Shown in pieces: positions 40,137-51,752 of a stretch of 64,000 nucleotides of DNA; the first letter of the stretch is position 1, and every line of letters begins with the position of its first letter. The stretch covers positions 146,823,741 through 146,887,740 of the forward strand of contig CM041465.1 in the NCBI GenBank assembly GCA_023213395.1, in the 5' to 3' direction. The notes under the pieces are model-generated. The model saw only the letters and a program-made list of their open reading frames with translations. It had not been told where the DNA came from and made no database searches. Source of the stretch: Cycas panzhihuaensis. Taxonomy: Eukaryota; Cycadophyta. A program made the position numbers and the translations under genes.

Positions 40137-42858
40137 TGGATCTTGGCGTCTGGGATAGCTACCTAACTAAATAGGTATGGTAAGAGCAGGTGATAATATG
40201 ATCGAGAAAGGGACCTATAAGTAGGGTAATTACCACGTAGGGCGCCCTGTGCGCCGGAGCGCGAGTTCAAGACCTGCAACGGAATGTGGCTACCAAAGGG
40301 TGATCCCCCACCACTTTGAACAAGAGGTGAGGAGGCGTAGGGTTAGCCAGGGTTGACCTAAGGGAATGATCCTCCCACCCTTGGATGGCCGGAACAGGGA
40401 GGAGAGGAACCTTCAAGGGTTTCCCTAAAGTAACGGGAAACGAAGAAGGATAGGCAAGAAGATGGCCTATAGACGGGGTCACTTTGGTTATCCGGCGGAG
40501 CGGGGAACCAAAGGAAAGCAAGAGGGACGACCTAAGAAGATGGGTTAAGGTATGCCTAAGCAAACTAAGTGGGCATACAAGTGATACGGAGGGCGAGAAG
40601 CTTGCACGGCTAAGAAAGAGAGGAAAGGTGAAAAGGAGCGGTTCCTATGACCTTATCCTATGGGTAGCGAAGATGCATACAATAAAACAACTAAAGCATG
40701 AACTGAAAGCAAGACTAAGTTTTCCTTTTGATCTCCAATGAATTAATTACTACTTATGAAAAGGAATTCAAAGGGAAAGAGTAGTAGGGTAGAGTGAGGC
40801 GTGCACCTGGACCAGAGGCGTGTGTGACGAGGGCCCTCCCGAGGGACACCAAACTACTCCATGAGGTGCGGCGGATGCGAAGCGTCACGGCAGATTGGAA
40901 AGAGGGGCTCCCTTACCTTCCCTGGAAAAATACTAAAGCACAAAACCACGGAAAGAAAGGAACCAAGTACTAATAACCAATGAAGCATAAAAGTACAATA
41001 TGTATAGGAGCACTTACCGGCAACGGAATGAGCAAAAAATACCCTTTGCGCTCCCTAAGCACCTGTAAGCAACGACGACCTCCCCCTTTCCAGAGAAAGG
41101 GTACTAATATGCAATGACGAGATCCTAACAATACATGTCTATGTGATACAAATATGAACTTAAACACATATGTGTTAGCATCAACACAACGATGATGATA
41201 TGTAAAAGAGGATAACCGAAGCGAAAGGAAAGTAACCGGTAAGCCTCGGAGTGGCCCACCTCCTGCAAAGGATACCCTAACCCCCCCCCCAAAATCCACA
41301 AGGCAGCGAGGGCAAGGCCAAGAGAGATGGTTGGAAATAGCAACAAGGGAGTTGAAAGGAGCCAAAGAAGGCCTACGGCAAGCTGGGGTGCTATGGGGAG
41401 CAAACCGGGCTGCCGGGAAGAGAGTTGGGCAAAGAACAAGCAGTCGAGACTTATGTGAGTCACTCGGACCTAAGCCTAAGCCCTCAAACCAGCGCTGCAA
41501 TGTGTGACAGCACTGATTTTAGCAGTTAAGAGAGGGCCAACAAATCCTTGTTTGAGTACCAAGGACAGCACAAGGCAAGAGGGAAGGTTTAGGGGGCTTA
41601 AAGCCACTTGAGGAGCATGGAAGGTGGTGCGGAATCCACCCGGCTCTCTCCCAAACCCTATGTCAACCCTCAGTACCGCTGCCTTGAGCAACAAATGCAG
41701 GTAGGAGGCACTATAACAGAGGTAGAACCGTCCAATGTAAATAGGAAAACAATCCTCACAAAGACAAGCAAAGAAACAAGCAAGATAGGGCATCAATAGC
41801 ACGAAGGACACAACTCAAATCAGTGAATACCTGAGAGGAAGAGGAGAAGTGCTTGCCTCAGCCAAGGGCTGGTAAGGAGAGGCTGAGAAATCAGCCCAGA
41901 AACTGTGGTGTAGCAGGTTTGGGCCCCTGCTAGCGAAGTTGGAGGGAGAACACCTGCACTTGAAACACTTGAAGACTGCTCGTGGCAAGAATCTACTGAA
42001 ATCTCTCCAAGGGGCCCTCTCCAAGGTGTGTGAGGGGCTGGGAAGATGTCCTAGCTACACCGAAGGAGAGTTGGGCATTGGAGGAGAGACGCAAGTCCTG
42101 TAGTAGCAACAGGGCAGCAGAGAAGAGCAGAGCACAACTTGGTTTCCTTGAGGAGCAATCCAAAAAGTGAGCCAAAAGTTCTCAAAAATGAGTCAAAAGT
42201 GATTTAAGTACCCAACCCAAACCCTAAAGCGAGTGATTAGGGCGCAGTTGGGATCGAGTTAAGTCGCGAGACACGTGGCAGTTTCATAATAAATGCGAAA
42301 TTGCCACGGCGGATTTTAAAAAATAAGTTAGAACAGTCATACCGCCTGAATATCCGCGGTACTGTGAATATTCTGGTGGTACCGCAAAAATCTCGGCAGT
42401 ATTAGCCTGGAGACAAAAACAGGCCCGGTTAGCCAGCCTAGGCTATGGGCAGGTGGCAAAAAGGGCCAATAGGGGGCTGAGACACCTACCCGGGGGCAAA
42501 CAAACCAATGTACGGGTCCAAAAGAGCAAAAATAGGACTCAAACGGTGTGGTAAGTCAACCAAACGATGCCGGGTCATCACACGGGCGGAGGTGGCGCAA
42601 ACTGAGTGGATCTTGGAGCGAGGAGGGCAGAATGTGGGAAGTGGAGTGGCCACCAGGGTGCCACACTTACTGGGAGTGTGCCCCTACTATAGTCATCATA
42701 GGCTAAAATAAGTGTAGACAAAGACAATGTCGTCTACAAAGCCACAAACATGTAGACATGCAAACAAACACTCATCAAAAGAAAGCGATGATAAGGTGAG
42801 AAACATACCTGCACTTACCTGAGTCGGTGATTCCGTATCCATTCCTGAAAGCTGGGAA
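40137..42858 (-). repeat. 5' LTR of element C (about 2.7 kb)
   Basis: Aligns end to end with 25,996-28,708; the match stops at gctgggaaa, the same place where the A LTR stops. Poly-C run at about 41,281-41,290. Non-coding. Confidence 0.78.
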
Positions 42859-43925
42859 ATAGATTCAAAAGTATATTAAATGATATCAAAATGATATAAA
42901 ATTTTACGAATATAAAGATAAACAACATGTGAATCCAACGGAACTAACCATTCTAAAAACGGGTTCCTAGAAATCAAGTTTTAGTGAATCAAATATACAG
43001 GCCTTGTTTTGAGGCTAAACAGGAGCAGGGGGTCAAAATGCTAATAAAATACTTATCGAATGCTATAAGGTGATCAAATATTGTTTATAAAATTGTTCAA
43101 TGTACTTTCAATTGAAAACTTTTGAAAAAATATATTAAAAAATATGTAAAAATAGCAAATTTAAGGTAATAAAGTACCTCTACTTTGAATGATTTGAAAA
43201 TTAGGAAAAATATGTCAAAATGTATAAAAACTTATGTCAAATCAAAGATAATTGAGTCATCTTCCCAAAGAAACTAATGAAATTAAAATCTAATACAAAA
43301 TAAAAACGTTATAGCAAAAATGGTAACAGGTGTCTTTATATAAAATGTTAAGAAACAAGCTAAAAACAACTAAATTCCCACATTTAGCGGTTAAAATACT
43401 AATGAAAATGAATTCAAAAAATTAAAATAAGAAGTAGGTATTGAAGGTTGTAGAATGTGGATCGCTATAGAAGAAATCTAGGCAAAAAATAATTTACCAG
43501 TAATAAATTACAGTCAGTTCTAAAAGTGATTTTGTTAAAAGTGTGAAAAAGGCCGAAAATTTGAATGTCTAACGTTAAATTGGTCGAAACGGGATCAAAT
43601 TAGCACCAAATTGGTCATATGACCATTCAAAATCAGTATACAGAAAATTTTTGATTTAATGGAACTAGTTTCGTCTAAAACCGATGAGCCAATAAGGAGT
43701 TATGGCAAAAAAATGCCAATAACCCAGTGTAAAAATAAAAAAATAAAAAAATAAAAAGAAATTTTATGAAAAAATGAATTGGCACCGTTAGGGTCACGTG
43801 ATAACTTGATAGAACTAGTGAGCCGGGAGCTTAAACCCTTTAAACTTTGGATTTAAAAATTTATCCAATTAAATTTATTTTTTTTAAAACTTTATGTTAA
43901 AACTATATGTAAAAAGGAATGAAAA
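42859..43925. other. AT-rich DNA without recognised content
   Basis: No coding frame, LTR match or copia RT continuation found. Low-complexity A-rich runs at 43,735-43,770. Confidence 0.5.
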
Positions 43926-44580
43926 CCGGTTGCCGCTATGAAGCCAGGCACTGATGCAAGCTGCGCTGCTAAGTCGGGCACCAATGCAAGTCGGGCTTAA
44001 CGAATGAAGATACAGACCAATGAATACTGCGTTATAATAAAAATATAAATAAAATGAATAGGAATAAAGGTTGTTAACGCCGCTAGCATGAAACGCTCAA
44101 ATGAATAGTGTTGTTAATAAAGTTGCTGCGAATGAATGCAGATGCGCTAGATCTGCACACTTAAAATAAATATTAAATATATATAATATATATAATGCTA
44201 TGTGACGCCGCTATTAGCTGTGTGCCAATATCAATGGAACGAATGTGACGCCACTGCGAATGAATGCAGATGCACTAGATCTGCACACTTAAAATAAATA
44301 TTAAATATATATAATGCTGCCAATATCAATGGAACGAATGTGACGCCGCTGTTAGCTGTGAATGTTATTACTACACCACACGAAGACACCGCTCTGTTAT
44401 TACCTACCTATGCTCCAATGCAAGGAGCGAAAGTCAATGCAAAGAGTGACCTAGCGAATGCAAAATGCAATGTGTGAGCAACGAATGAGCACTCTTATCA
44501 ATGCAATAACGCTCAACACTCATCAATGCAACGAAGTGGAACGAAGGAGTGTATGAGAGAGCACGCTCATCAATGCATCA
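43926..44580. repeat. CAATGCA repeat cluster with a 128-bp tandem duplication
   Basis: The heptamer CAATGCA occurs at 43,982, 44,416, 44,435, 44,499, 44,524 and 44,571, with further near-matches. A unit beginning gcgaatgaatgcagatgc at 44,128 is repeated from 44,256 with an internal deletion of about 40 bp, sharing gatctgcacacttaaaataa. Confidence 0.65.
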
Positions 44581-44807
44581 ATAACGGGATCTATTGCTGT
44601 GGATTCTGGCCATTTGAGGTTGGCGGGTAGTTTTGTTATTTCATAGATCCTTCCGGGTTTTGTTGGCTGTAGATCTTGGTACGAACAGATCTTGTTTCTC
44701 ATGCTCTACTGGCGACTTCCTGTTGTGCAGCTTCAGTATCTCCAGCCCCAGGACTCTTTTAGGTATTATTTTATCTATTTAAATATCATTTGTGCCAGTA
44801 TGGTTAT

Positions 44808-45350
44808 TGTGGCTGATGGTATGGATGGGGCCACAACTACCTCTGTTGCCCCAGTGGAGAAAAAAATTGTTTTAAGTTTTGCAAGAATGAAGAGGCTGGA
44901 GAGACCAAGCAGAGAAGAACTGAATCACAAAGTTTCTAAGGTGCAGGAAGAGATCAGTGGCTTATAAACTAGATTGGAGGAAATTAATGCCTTATTGAAT
45001 GGCAGGCATCAAGGGAAAGAAGCGGTTTTAATTCCTTGTCTATCCATATTATTGAAGCAAAGAAGTGGCTTTATGAACTGGCTATCACAATTGATTCGAT
45101 TTCAAATGAGAAAAGGAACCTCGAGGAAGAGCTCGAAATGGCAGACAAAGCTCGAGAACAAATGCGCCGAGAGGCGAGATTGCTTAGAGAAAAGCTCCCT
45201 TATGTTTGTGTTGAAAAAATCGATGAAGAAATCAAACAGATTGAATACAAGATTGTAAATAGTTCCTTGTCTTCTCAGGAAGAGCAAAGACTGGCTAAGC
45301 AGTTGAATAATTTCAAAAAAGGTCCAGGGAGACCAACGTCAAGAGACTAA
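44808..45350 (+). pseudogene. coiled-coil protein fragment, BFR1 / proton-pump-interactor-like
   Basis: About 180 codons in two frames. The first part (MDGATTTSVAPVEKKIVLSF, RPSREELNHKVSKVQEEISG) has a TAA at 44,966; the second (IDSISNEKRNLEEELEMADK, KLPYVCVEKIDEEIKQIEYK, SSQEEQRLAKQLNNFKKGPG) is open to 45,350. The charged heptad pattern and the block VxxIDxEIxxIExKI...EEQRLxKQLxxxKK resemble the BFR1/proton pump interactor families of eukaryotes. Base composition is more gene-like than the flanks. It is the only candidate host-derived coding remnant; identity is tentative, and a transposon-captured origin is possible. Confidence 0.35.
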
Positions 45351-45389
45351 TGGAGATGCCAACGGAAGTTGAAATCTTTTCAAAAAAAC

Positions 45390-45765
45390 TAAGAAGGCTT
45401 CAAACTATTGCAGCCAACGTCCTACGGGCAGGCTGAGTTTAAGGCTGATGTCGTTAAGAAGGAGCGGGTTAACCCTATATGGGTTTGTCTGTACTATGGG
45501 AGAACAACTACTACGCTAGAAGATTTAAACAACTATTAATGCAAATGAGAGGCTCATGTTATTTACAATATAATGTGCTTATCCTTGTTTGTTACTGAAA
45601 AACTGTGGAGAGAGTATGCCAATGTGATGAGCAAATTGAGAAGGGACCCTTTGGTGAAAGCAGAAGCTATGGAACGTGAAGGCAAGTTGAAGAACGAGAT
45701 TACAAGCCAATGGAATCAAGAGACAACCCGGATCTATACGAGTATAGACCTTTTCAATGGGATCT
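45390..45765 (+). pseudogene. gene-like fragment following the coiled-coil remnant
   Basis: Two readable pieces: DVVKKERVNPIWVCLYYGRT (about 45,450-45,510) and, in an open frame 45,573-45,767, EKLWREYANVMSKLRRDPLV and KLKNEITSQWNQE. Charged and protein-like, same strand as the preceding fragment; may be later exons of the same gene. I do not recognise the family. Confidence 0.25.
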
Positions 45766-45767
45766 AG

Positions 45768-47040
45768 ATGGATTTTCTTCTATAATAACACTAAAAGCAG
45801 ATCTATAGTATCAATAGAAAGAACAAAGTTGCTAAAAAAGATGAAAAAAACACTGAAGAAACTAGGGTGAATAACACTAAAAACAGGTCTATATAAGTAC
45901 AGGCCTTTCAACAGAATGTGTATTCAGCATATATCAAATAAGCTAGAATTTTTAGAAATATATCCATAAAAATAGCCAGATTTGTAAATATATCTAGGAA
46001 AATATCCAGATTTCTAAGTGTATCCACGAAAGTGCATCAAATACATATACCAATACAATGTATCAAATATATGAAATATATGTTTATATTTAAAAAAAAC
46101 TCTTGAAAAAACCTAGTAAGCTGATTTGCAATGCTGAGTAGAATATCAATCCCAACTTTGCTTTGAAGGCACCCAAGTGTAGTAGATTTGTAGCTAAAAA
46201 ATAAGCTTCAAAAGCTTCCAGTAGACAAATCTTCTTCCTCACACATCGAATATAGGTAGATCTGCTGTAACAAATGATTTGGTGGGTAGAATATACACCC
46301 AAAAGCTGCAAGTATATAAAAAACTTGAAAATATAGTCAAAAGTATAATGAAAAATATAGATCTGAAATGAAATACAACAGATCTGAACTAAATGTAGCT
46401 GAAAATGCTGAAAAAACTTGATAAAAAAGGTAAATCTTAAGCTAAATAATGCAGATCTGATGTGAGTATAGCAGATCTATAGCCAAATAAATACAAATCT
46501 GAATAAATATACCAGAAAATAGTGAAAAACTTGCTGAAATAAGCATATCTATAATAAAAAATAGCAGATCTGAAGTAACAAATTGTAGCTCTTTGAAGAA
46601 AACTTGTATAAGTCTTGCTTGCAGTTGAAAAACTTTACAGATCTGAGAAAATATTCAATAAGTAGACAAAAAATGCCAAGAAATGATGAAATGTATGGTA
46701 AAATATATAAATCTGAAGAAAGATAGCTCAAATATGAGAAAACAAACTTAAGTAAATATAACTTGCTACTGATCTCCTTTACAAATCTTTGAAAAAGTAT
46801 AGTTTATAGCTGAAATCCTTCATAAATCTGCATAAATCTGTGAAAAAAACTAAAAAAACACTTTTTATATCACAAAAATAACTCAATAATGAGCAAATCT
46901 TGATGAAAAAATATATAAAAACTTGCTGAAAAAATTTCAGAAAATAAATATAGCTAATATTTCTTTCTTGTAAGCAAATCTGTCATAGAATGTCAGTAAA
47001 TCATGTTGCTCCTCTTCAAAACTTCAGCAAGTCAACAATC
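45768..47040. other. AT-rich DNA with recurrent AGATCTG words
   Basis: No gene. Words such as cagatctg/agatctgaa recur at intervals of 20-100 bp between 46,350 and 46,760 (for example near 46,355, 46,448, 46,468, 46,565), suggesting an eroded short repeat. Confidence 0.4.
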
Positions 47041-47044
47041 GTCT

Positions 47045-47096
47045 GCTCTAATACCAAATGTAGGAAATAGAATGTAGCTAAACTGCTCTAATACCA
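47045..47096 (-). other. duplicated primer-site-like sequence beside an LTR
   Basis: GCTCTAATACCA at 47,045-47,056 and again at 47,085-47,096: on the minus strand TGGTATTAGAGC, one base from the Met-tRNA primer site. Each copy is followed by an LTR-start-like ggaaata, so a 40-bp unit spanning the LTR edge is duplicated. Confidence 0.55.
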
Positions 47097-47098
47097 AA

Positions 47099-47684
47099 TA
47101 TTGGAAATATATACTTGCAAGGAGAACATGGCAGAAGATATAATAAACTTTAATATATTCAAAATAACAGTATTGCATCAAATATTCAATACAAATCTAT
47201 GTAACAATATAGCAATGTAGATCGATGTTACACAAATGAACTATGAGAGCATGATAACATTATCTTCAATCCGTTGTTGTTGAGAGCATGACAAATATCC
47301 TCAAAGGAGGTGGTATCTAAAGACACCAGGGTTGTACACCCCATAATATAAATAGTTTTGGGGAAGGAGGGAAACTCCTCAACCCCTGAATTCAAATTAA
47401 TAATAAAATAATGTAACTTAACTCAAATTAACATTAACTTACCTTAACTTACCTACATGTGTTTTAGCATCACATGTATAAATTGAGGTGCACAATCCTG
47501 GTAGGTAAGAGGGAGTTGAGTGATGATATTACACTCCAACACTAACTAACCAATAACCTTCTACCTTCCCACATAATATTATAATAATGAATGATCTTTA
47601 TACCCTTATACTTAGGACTATGACTATTGACTCTAATACACACTTTACATAGAATACATATACATTAAACATTGTATTCTAATA
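47099..47684 (-). repeat. LTR with primer site on the left and purine tract on the right
   Basis: Ends TATTGGAA...TTCTAATA on the plus strand, decayed from TG...CA type ends by one G-to-A and one C-to-T. The last 145 bp (47,541-47,684) match 51,146-51,290. The rest does not match the right LTR, so the two may come from different subfamilies. Confidence 0.6.
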
Positions 47685-47694
47685 CCCCCTCCTT
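47685..47694 (-). other. polypurine tract
   Basis: AAGGAGGGGG on the minus strand immediately before the LTR at 47,684. Confidence 0.6.
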
Positions 47695-50600
47695 AATGTT
47701 TAATGTTATAACCATAAGTATACTGACTATCAAGGACACTATGATATGTACTTCTAAGGACTAAATAATATGACTGATACAAACTGACATAAGACTTAAC
47801 TTTGAAGTGTTGTTTGAATTTTCACTACCTAAGTCTTAGAACTTTTCTAATGATAATATCATACACTTTGTCTTCAATCGAAATGTTACAAAATCTGTAT
47901 GTTGTGTATGTTATATTACCTCTTGTTTCTTGTTTGATGATTCTTTCTGTATATTCTAGGTATGGGTGTGGTCTTTCTGAATCGAATATGATTATATATG
48001 ACTTTAACTCCATAAAGAGAGTAGACTCTTTCTTGTTTATCTCCAAGTCTTCCAGGATGATTAACCAATAATCACTTATTTGAAAGGAAATGAGTAATAA
48101 TGATCCCTTTCCTAACTTTACTTATTCAGATACATGTCCAAAACTAATAAGATGATTTATTCTCTTTATATTATCTAAAAAAATCTTTGTACTAAATATA
48201 ATGAGGATCTCCATAATGACTACATGTGCATATTTCTCAATTATGGCTATACAAAGATGGAACATCACTTTGACATGATTTAATCTCATAGTTAAGTAGC
48301 CTATCCAAAACACACAATGATCTTGATGAATAAGATTTTGATCGAATGAAAATCTAATTATGTTCTTTTTCCTTTTGAATGAATCTTCTAAGGTCATTAT
48401 AGGATATGCCAATATTATTTGGTTTCTTTTGAAAATAAGAACTAAAAATATTACCGAATTGAATGTGATCATAGAGAGTCTCATCTATGTGTAAATAATT
48501 ATATATCTTAATATCATTTGAACCCTGGCAACAAACCTGTCAACATAGATTAAGGTAATATTGCCAATTTTTTTTGTTAAGGCACATGTGTCTCCATGAA
48601 GTATTACTTATAAAGGTTGGTGTTCAAATTCTTCAACCTCCACTCTTCTAGCAATTCCCAATGTAGGCTTTCCTGTCAACTTGGTGATGGTTAAGACATT
48701 TGATGAATTCAAATCTTTATTATCTTCATTAGACTCTTTTCTAGAATTAGGTTCATGTAACCTTTTATTCACTTTATGAATATTAATTAAGTTAATATGC
48801 AGACTAATCTTACTAGAATCAGGTTGATTTTTTACTTTCCTCTTCAGCTTCTTCTTTTAGTTCTTTGTCCTCCTGATATTCTTCTACACTTCTTCTGGAC
48901 CATTTTCATTTACTTCTACTAACATATTCTAGGCCTTTTCAACTAAGTTAATATTTTAAAATATTTGGATAAGAAAATGGTATCAAGGATGAAGGTTTTC
49001 CTTATCGAAAGCTACAACCATTACATCAATGACTACTTTATTTTTCTTCTTAAAAGTTACCTCTCCTTCTTCATTAATTGAAATAGTTCTAAAAATAATT
49101 TTCCATAATTCTTTAATCTTAAAAATTCATTCCATTTTAATTTTCTAAATTTGAAAATTAACTCCAACATATTTAGGTAGGACTATGTTGGTATCTATTA
49201 CCCAAATTTCCTTTTTCTCTACTATAAAGGTAATAATTTTACTATTATATGGACAAGTCAAATATCTCATATACTTTGCCTTATTATCAATTAATGAATC
49301 TCTAGTCCAAATCTTACCCTTATTTGTCCATATGCAATCTCCTTATATCACCATAATTACTAACGAATAAATCACATCCACTAGTCTTGAAGAAGTACTC
49401 ATAAAAGTCTTTAGATGAAATAACATGGGCAATAATTATTGTAACTTTATGACCTTACAATGTATCAATCATGGACCTGATTAGCTTTATTCAAATTGAT
49501 TAAATTTGTTCCAAAAAATGGATTAAATCCCTAATGTAAAATAGCTTTGCATCTCTATAATTGTGTCAAATCTCCTTCAACTTCAACCATGATAGGAGCA
49601 TTCATGCTAATCTGCAAGACGTGAGTGATACTCCCAGAAACACTAAGGCAAATGGTAGAGGTTTCAAAGCTTATGGTCATCAACATACATGCTTTAGTCC
49701 AAACTATTCATCCCATCAATAGCACTATTAGTTTATGTTTTCTACTGGGCCAGGGATAGTTTTCTTAGAGGATTCTCCACCAAGTTAATAACGGGCTTAT
49801 CGATCAAGGACATTGTATTGGAGAGGAATTTTTTTAGGTTTGTTGGATTGTTATTTTGTCTCAAGATTTGAAGTGGGTTTTGCAGGGAAATCCCTTGCTG
49901 GAGCTGTAGTATTATTCCTTACCAACCAGAGAACCAATCTATCTTCTAACTTGGTTATGTTAAGGGGCCTATCTTTTGGTGCTCCAGACATAGATAAACT
50001 CTTGTCTGATGGAGATTGTTTTGCTTGAGCTTTTATTCCCTTCAGAGATTGTCTCCTCCCCTTTTCTTATGAATTTTCCTAGTGTCTTATTTCCTCAAAT
50101 GTGGTAATTTCCTTTGGTCTGCCATCTAGGTTCCTTAACTGTAATGCTTCACTTACATCAATTTTCAAGTAAGTCTTTAGTTTTCTCTTACTGGTGCCTT
50201 ATCTCAGTTTCTAACTAGGTTTCCTTCTCTTTCCTCTTCCTCTATACAATGCTATGTTGATAATGATTAATACTTATCTGTACCGTGTTGTGGTTTTATG
50301 TGTTAAATTGGGATTTCCCTTTACACTGCCTTCTTTATCTTTGGTTTCATCTGTCCATGGGCTTACTTTACAAGGTTTTCTTTATTGTTGGATGTCTTTA
50401 TTTTATATCAAAGGCATATGGATCCTATCTATGGCTACTTCCTTATAGCTAACATGGATGCTCTTTATTTTTATGAGTTTTGCACTAGCATTGCAATAGA
50501 TGCTTATGGAATGTTAACACAATTATGTGAGGTTGTAAAGAGGACTGTTGTTGAATTTGAGAATGCTATTTAGATGGAGACCTTGAAAGTTCTGATCCCA

Positions 50601-50892
50601 ACCAAATAGAATATATGCACAATGAAAATAGTGGCACAGAACCATAGTTCACTCTGAATAGATATCGACATACAGAGATTGAAGATCTCTTGTTCTACAT
50701 CTGCATCACCTTCGCCTATAGTTTCTCTACTATAATGGAGTTTGTATAAACCAGTGATAAATCTTTGATCCCAATTACTGACTTGGCATAATCTGTAATA
50801 ATGATGACCCTAGATCTATCAAGCAGCTCTATGGATTCACCTCCACACATAAGATGGTGAACTTGCACAATGACGAGCTTGATAATTAGCCT
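47695..50892 (-). mobile_element. internal region of a minus-strand LTR element of unknown coding content
   Basis: Bounded by a purine tract (left) and a Met-tRNA primer site (right), so it is an LTR-element interior of 3.2 kb. I find no RT, integrase or protease motif. Minus-strand stretches look protein-like: near 49,990-49,860 SGAPKDRPLNITKLEDRLVL, near 49,300-49,170 KKEIWVIDTNIVLPKYVGVN, and an open frame 48,484-48,122. They may be a gag-like or captured protein. Either a large non-autonomous element or one too decayed to place. Confidence 0.45.
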
Positions 50893-50904
50893 ACTCTGAT
50901 ACCA
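50893..50904 (-). other. primer binding site (initiator Met tRNA)
   Basis: TGGTATCAGAGT on the minus strand, directly next to the LTR start at 50,905; one base from the standard site. Confidence 0.75.
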
Positions 50905-51290
50905 TGTTAGATTTTAACATGGAAAGAATTTAACATCAATAATATCAATAAGCAAAGATCAAATTATATTAACTCAACATGAGTATATTACATCAGAATA
51001 CTAATGTACCATAGACTCAACATGAGTCTCTATGATGACTTGATTACGCACATTACCTCAACCACCTTTATATACAACATAGGTAGGATAACATACAAGA
51101 GATGAGACACATGTGGGACAAATACTTAGTCAATGATATTTTACCAACTAACTAACCAATGACCTTCTACCTTCCCACATAATATTATAATAATGAATAA
51201 CCCTTATACCCTAATACTTAGGACTATGACTATTGACACTAAGACACACTTTACATAGAACACATATACATTAAACTTTATATTCTAATA
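50905..51290 (-). repeat. 5' LTR of the 47.7-50.9 kb element (386 bp)
   Basis: Starts TGTTAGATTTTAAC next to the primer site and ends TTCTAATA. On the minus strand TATATAAA (near 51,064-51,075) is a possible promoter TATA box. Shares its last 145 bp with 47,541-47,684. Confidence 0.65.
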
Positions 51291-51752
51291 ATAAAACATT
51301 CTAAATTGTAAAGAGAATCAGAGTTATTTATTCAAAATACCCCAAATTTGATGATCAAGATTTGTGCCTTATATGACTCTCTCATATAGTCTAATTTAGG
51401 ATGTTTTTTTATTATGTTGATTGTATTCGATGTGTTGGATGTACTGTATTGAGAAGAGGTAGCTAGTTGTTGTTGCTATGAGCATTCTATTGTAGATTAT
51501 GTATATTTCTCCATTCTTGGATGATAAAGATCGATACCTTTCTTGTGTTGATGTTTCCTTAGCATGTTGCTAGGGTTTTACCACATTATATCTGGTGTAT
51601 ATGCGATGCTTTATCTTTTTGATTTATTTATTGTATTATCTCTAATTTAAGAACTTACATGTTAAATTTTAATTTCAATTCTTATAACTAGTTGCAAAAT
51701 AGTTTAGATCTTGGTGGAAGTTTTTAGTGATTAGGACCCATTTTTCTTAACA
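51291..51752 (+). repeat. copia LTR piece
   Basis: The last 130 bp match 15,051-15,180, the LTR end of the copia element. It includes the typical transcribed part of a copia LTR (tgttgatgtttccttagcatg...). No internal copia sequence lies next to it, so it is a solo or 3' LTR; the neighbouring LTR element appears to have inserted in it. Confidence 0.65.

Larger units (their letters stand above)
28709..42858 (-). mobile_element. Tat-type Ty3/gypsy retrotransposon C
   Basis: Minus strand from the right: LTR 42,858-40,137, primer site, gag from 39,961, protease, RT, RNase H, integrase ending 33,320, antisense PMD gene 30,220-32,618 on the plus strand, aRH 29,535-29,117, and a 400-bp tail next to the B LTR. 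It is the only element here with every module present. All modules carry stops or frameshifts. Its architecture confirms that of A. Confidence 0.9.

Noticed and set aside
44128-44345. Repeat cluster considered as a CRISPR-like array
   Set aside because: Only two long units of unequal length without regular spacers, in plant nuclear DNA.
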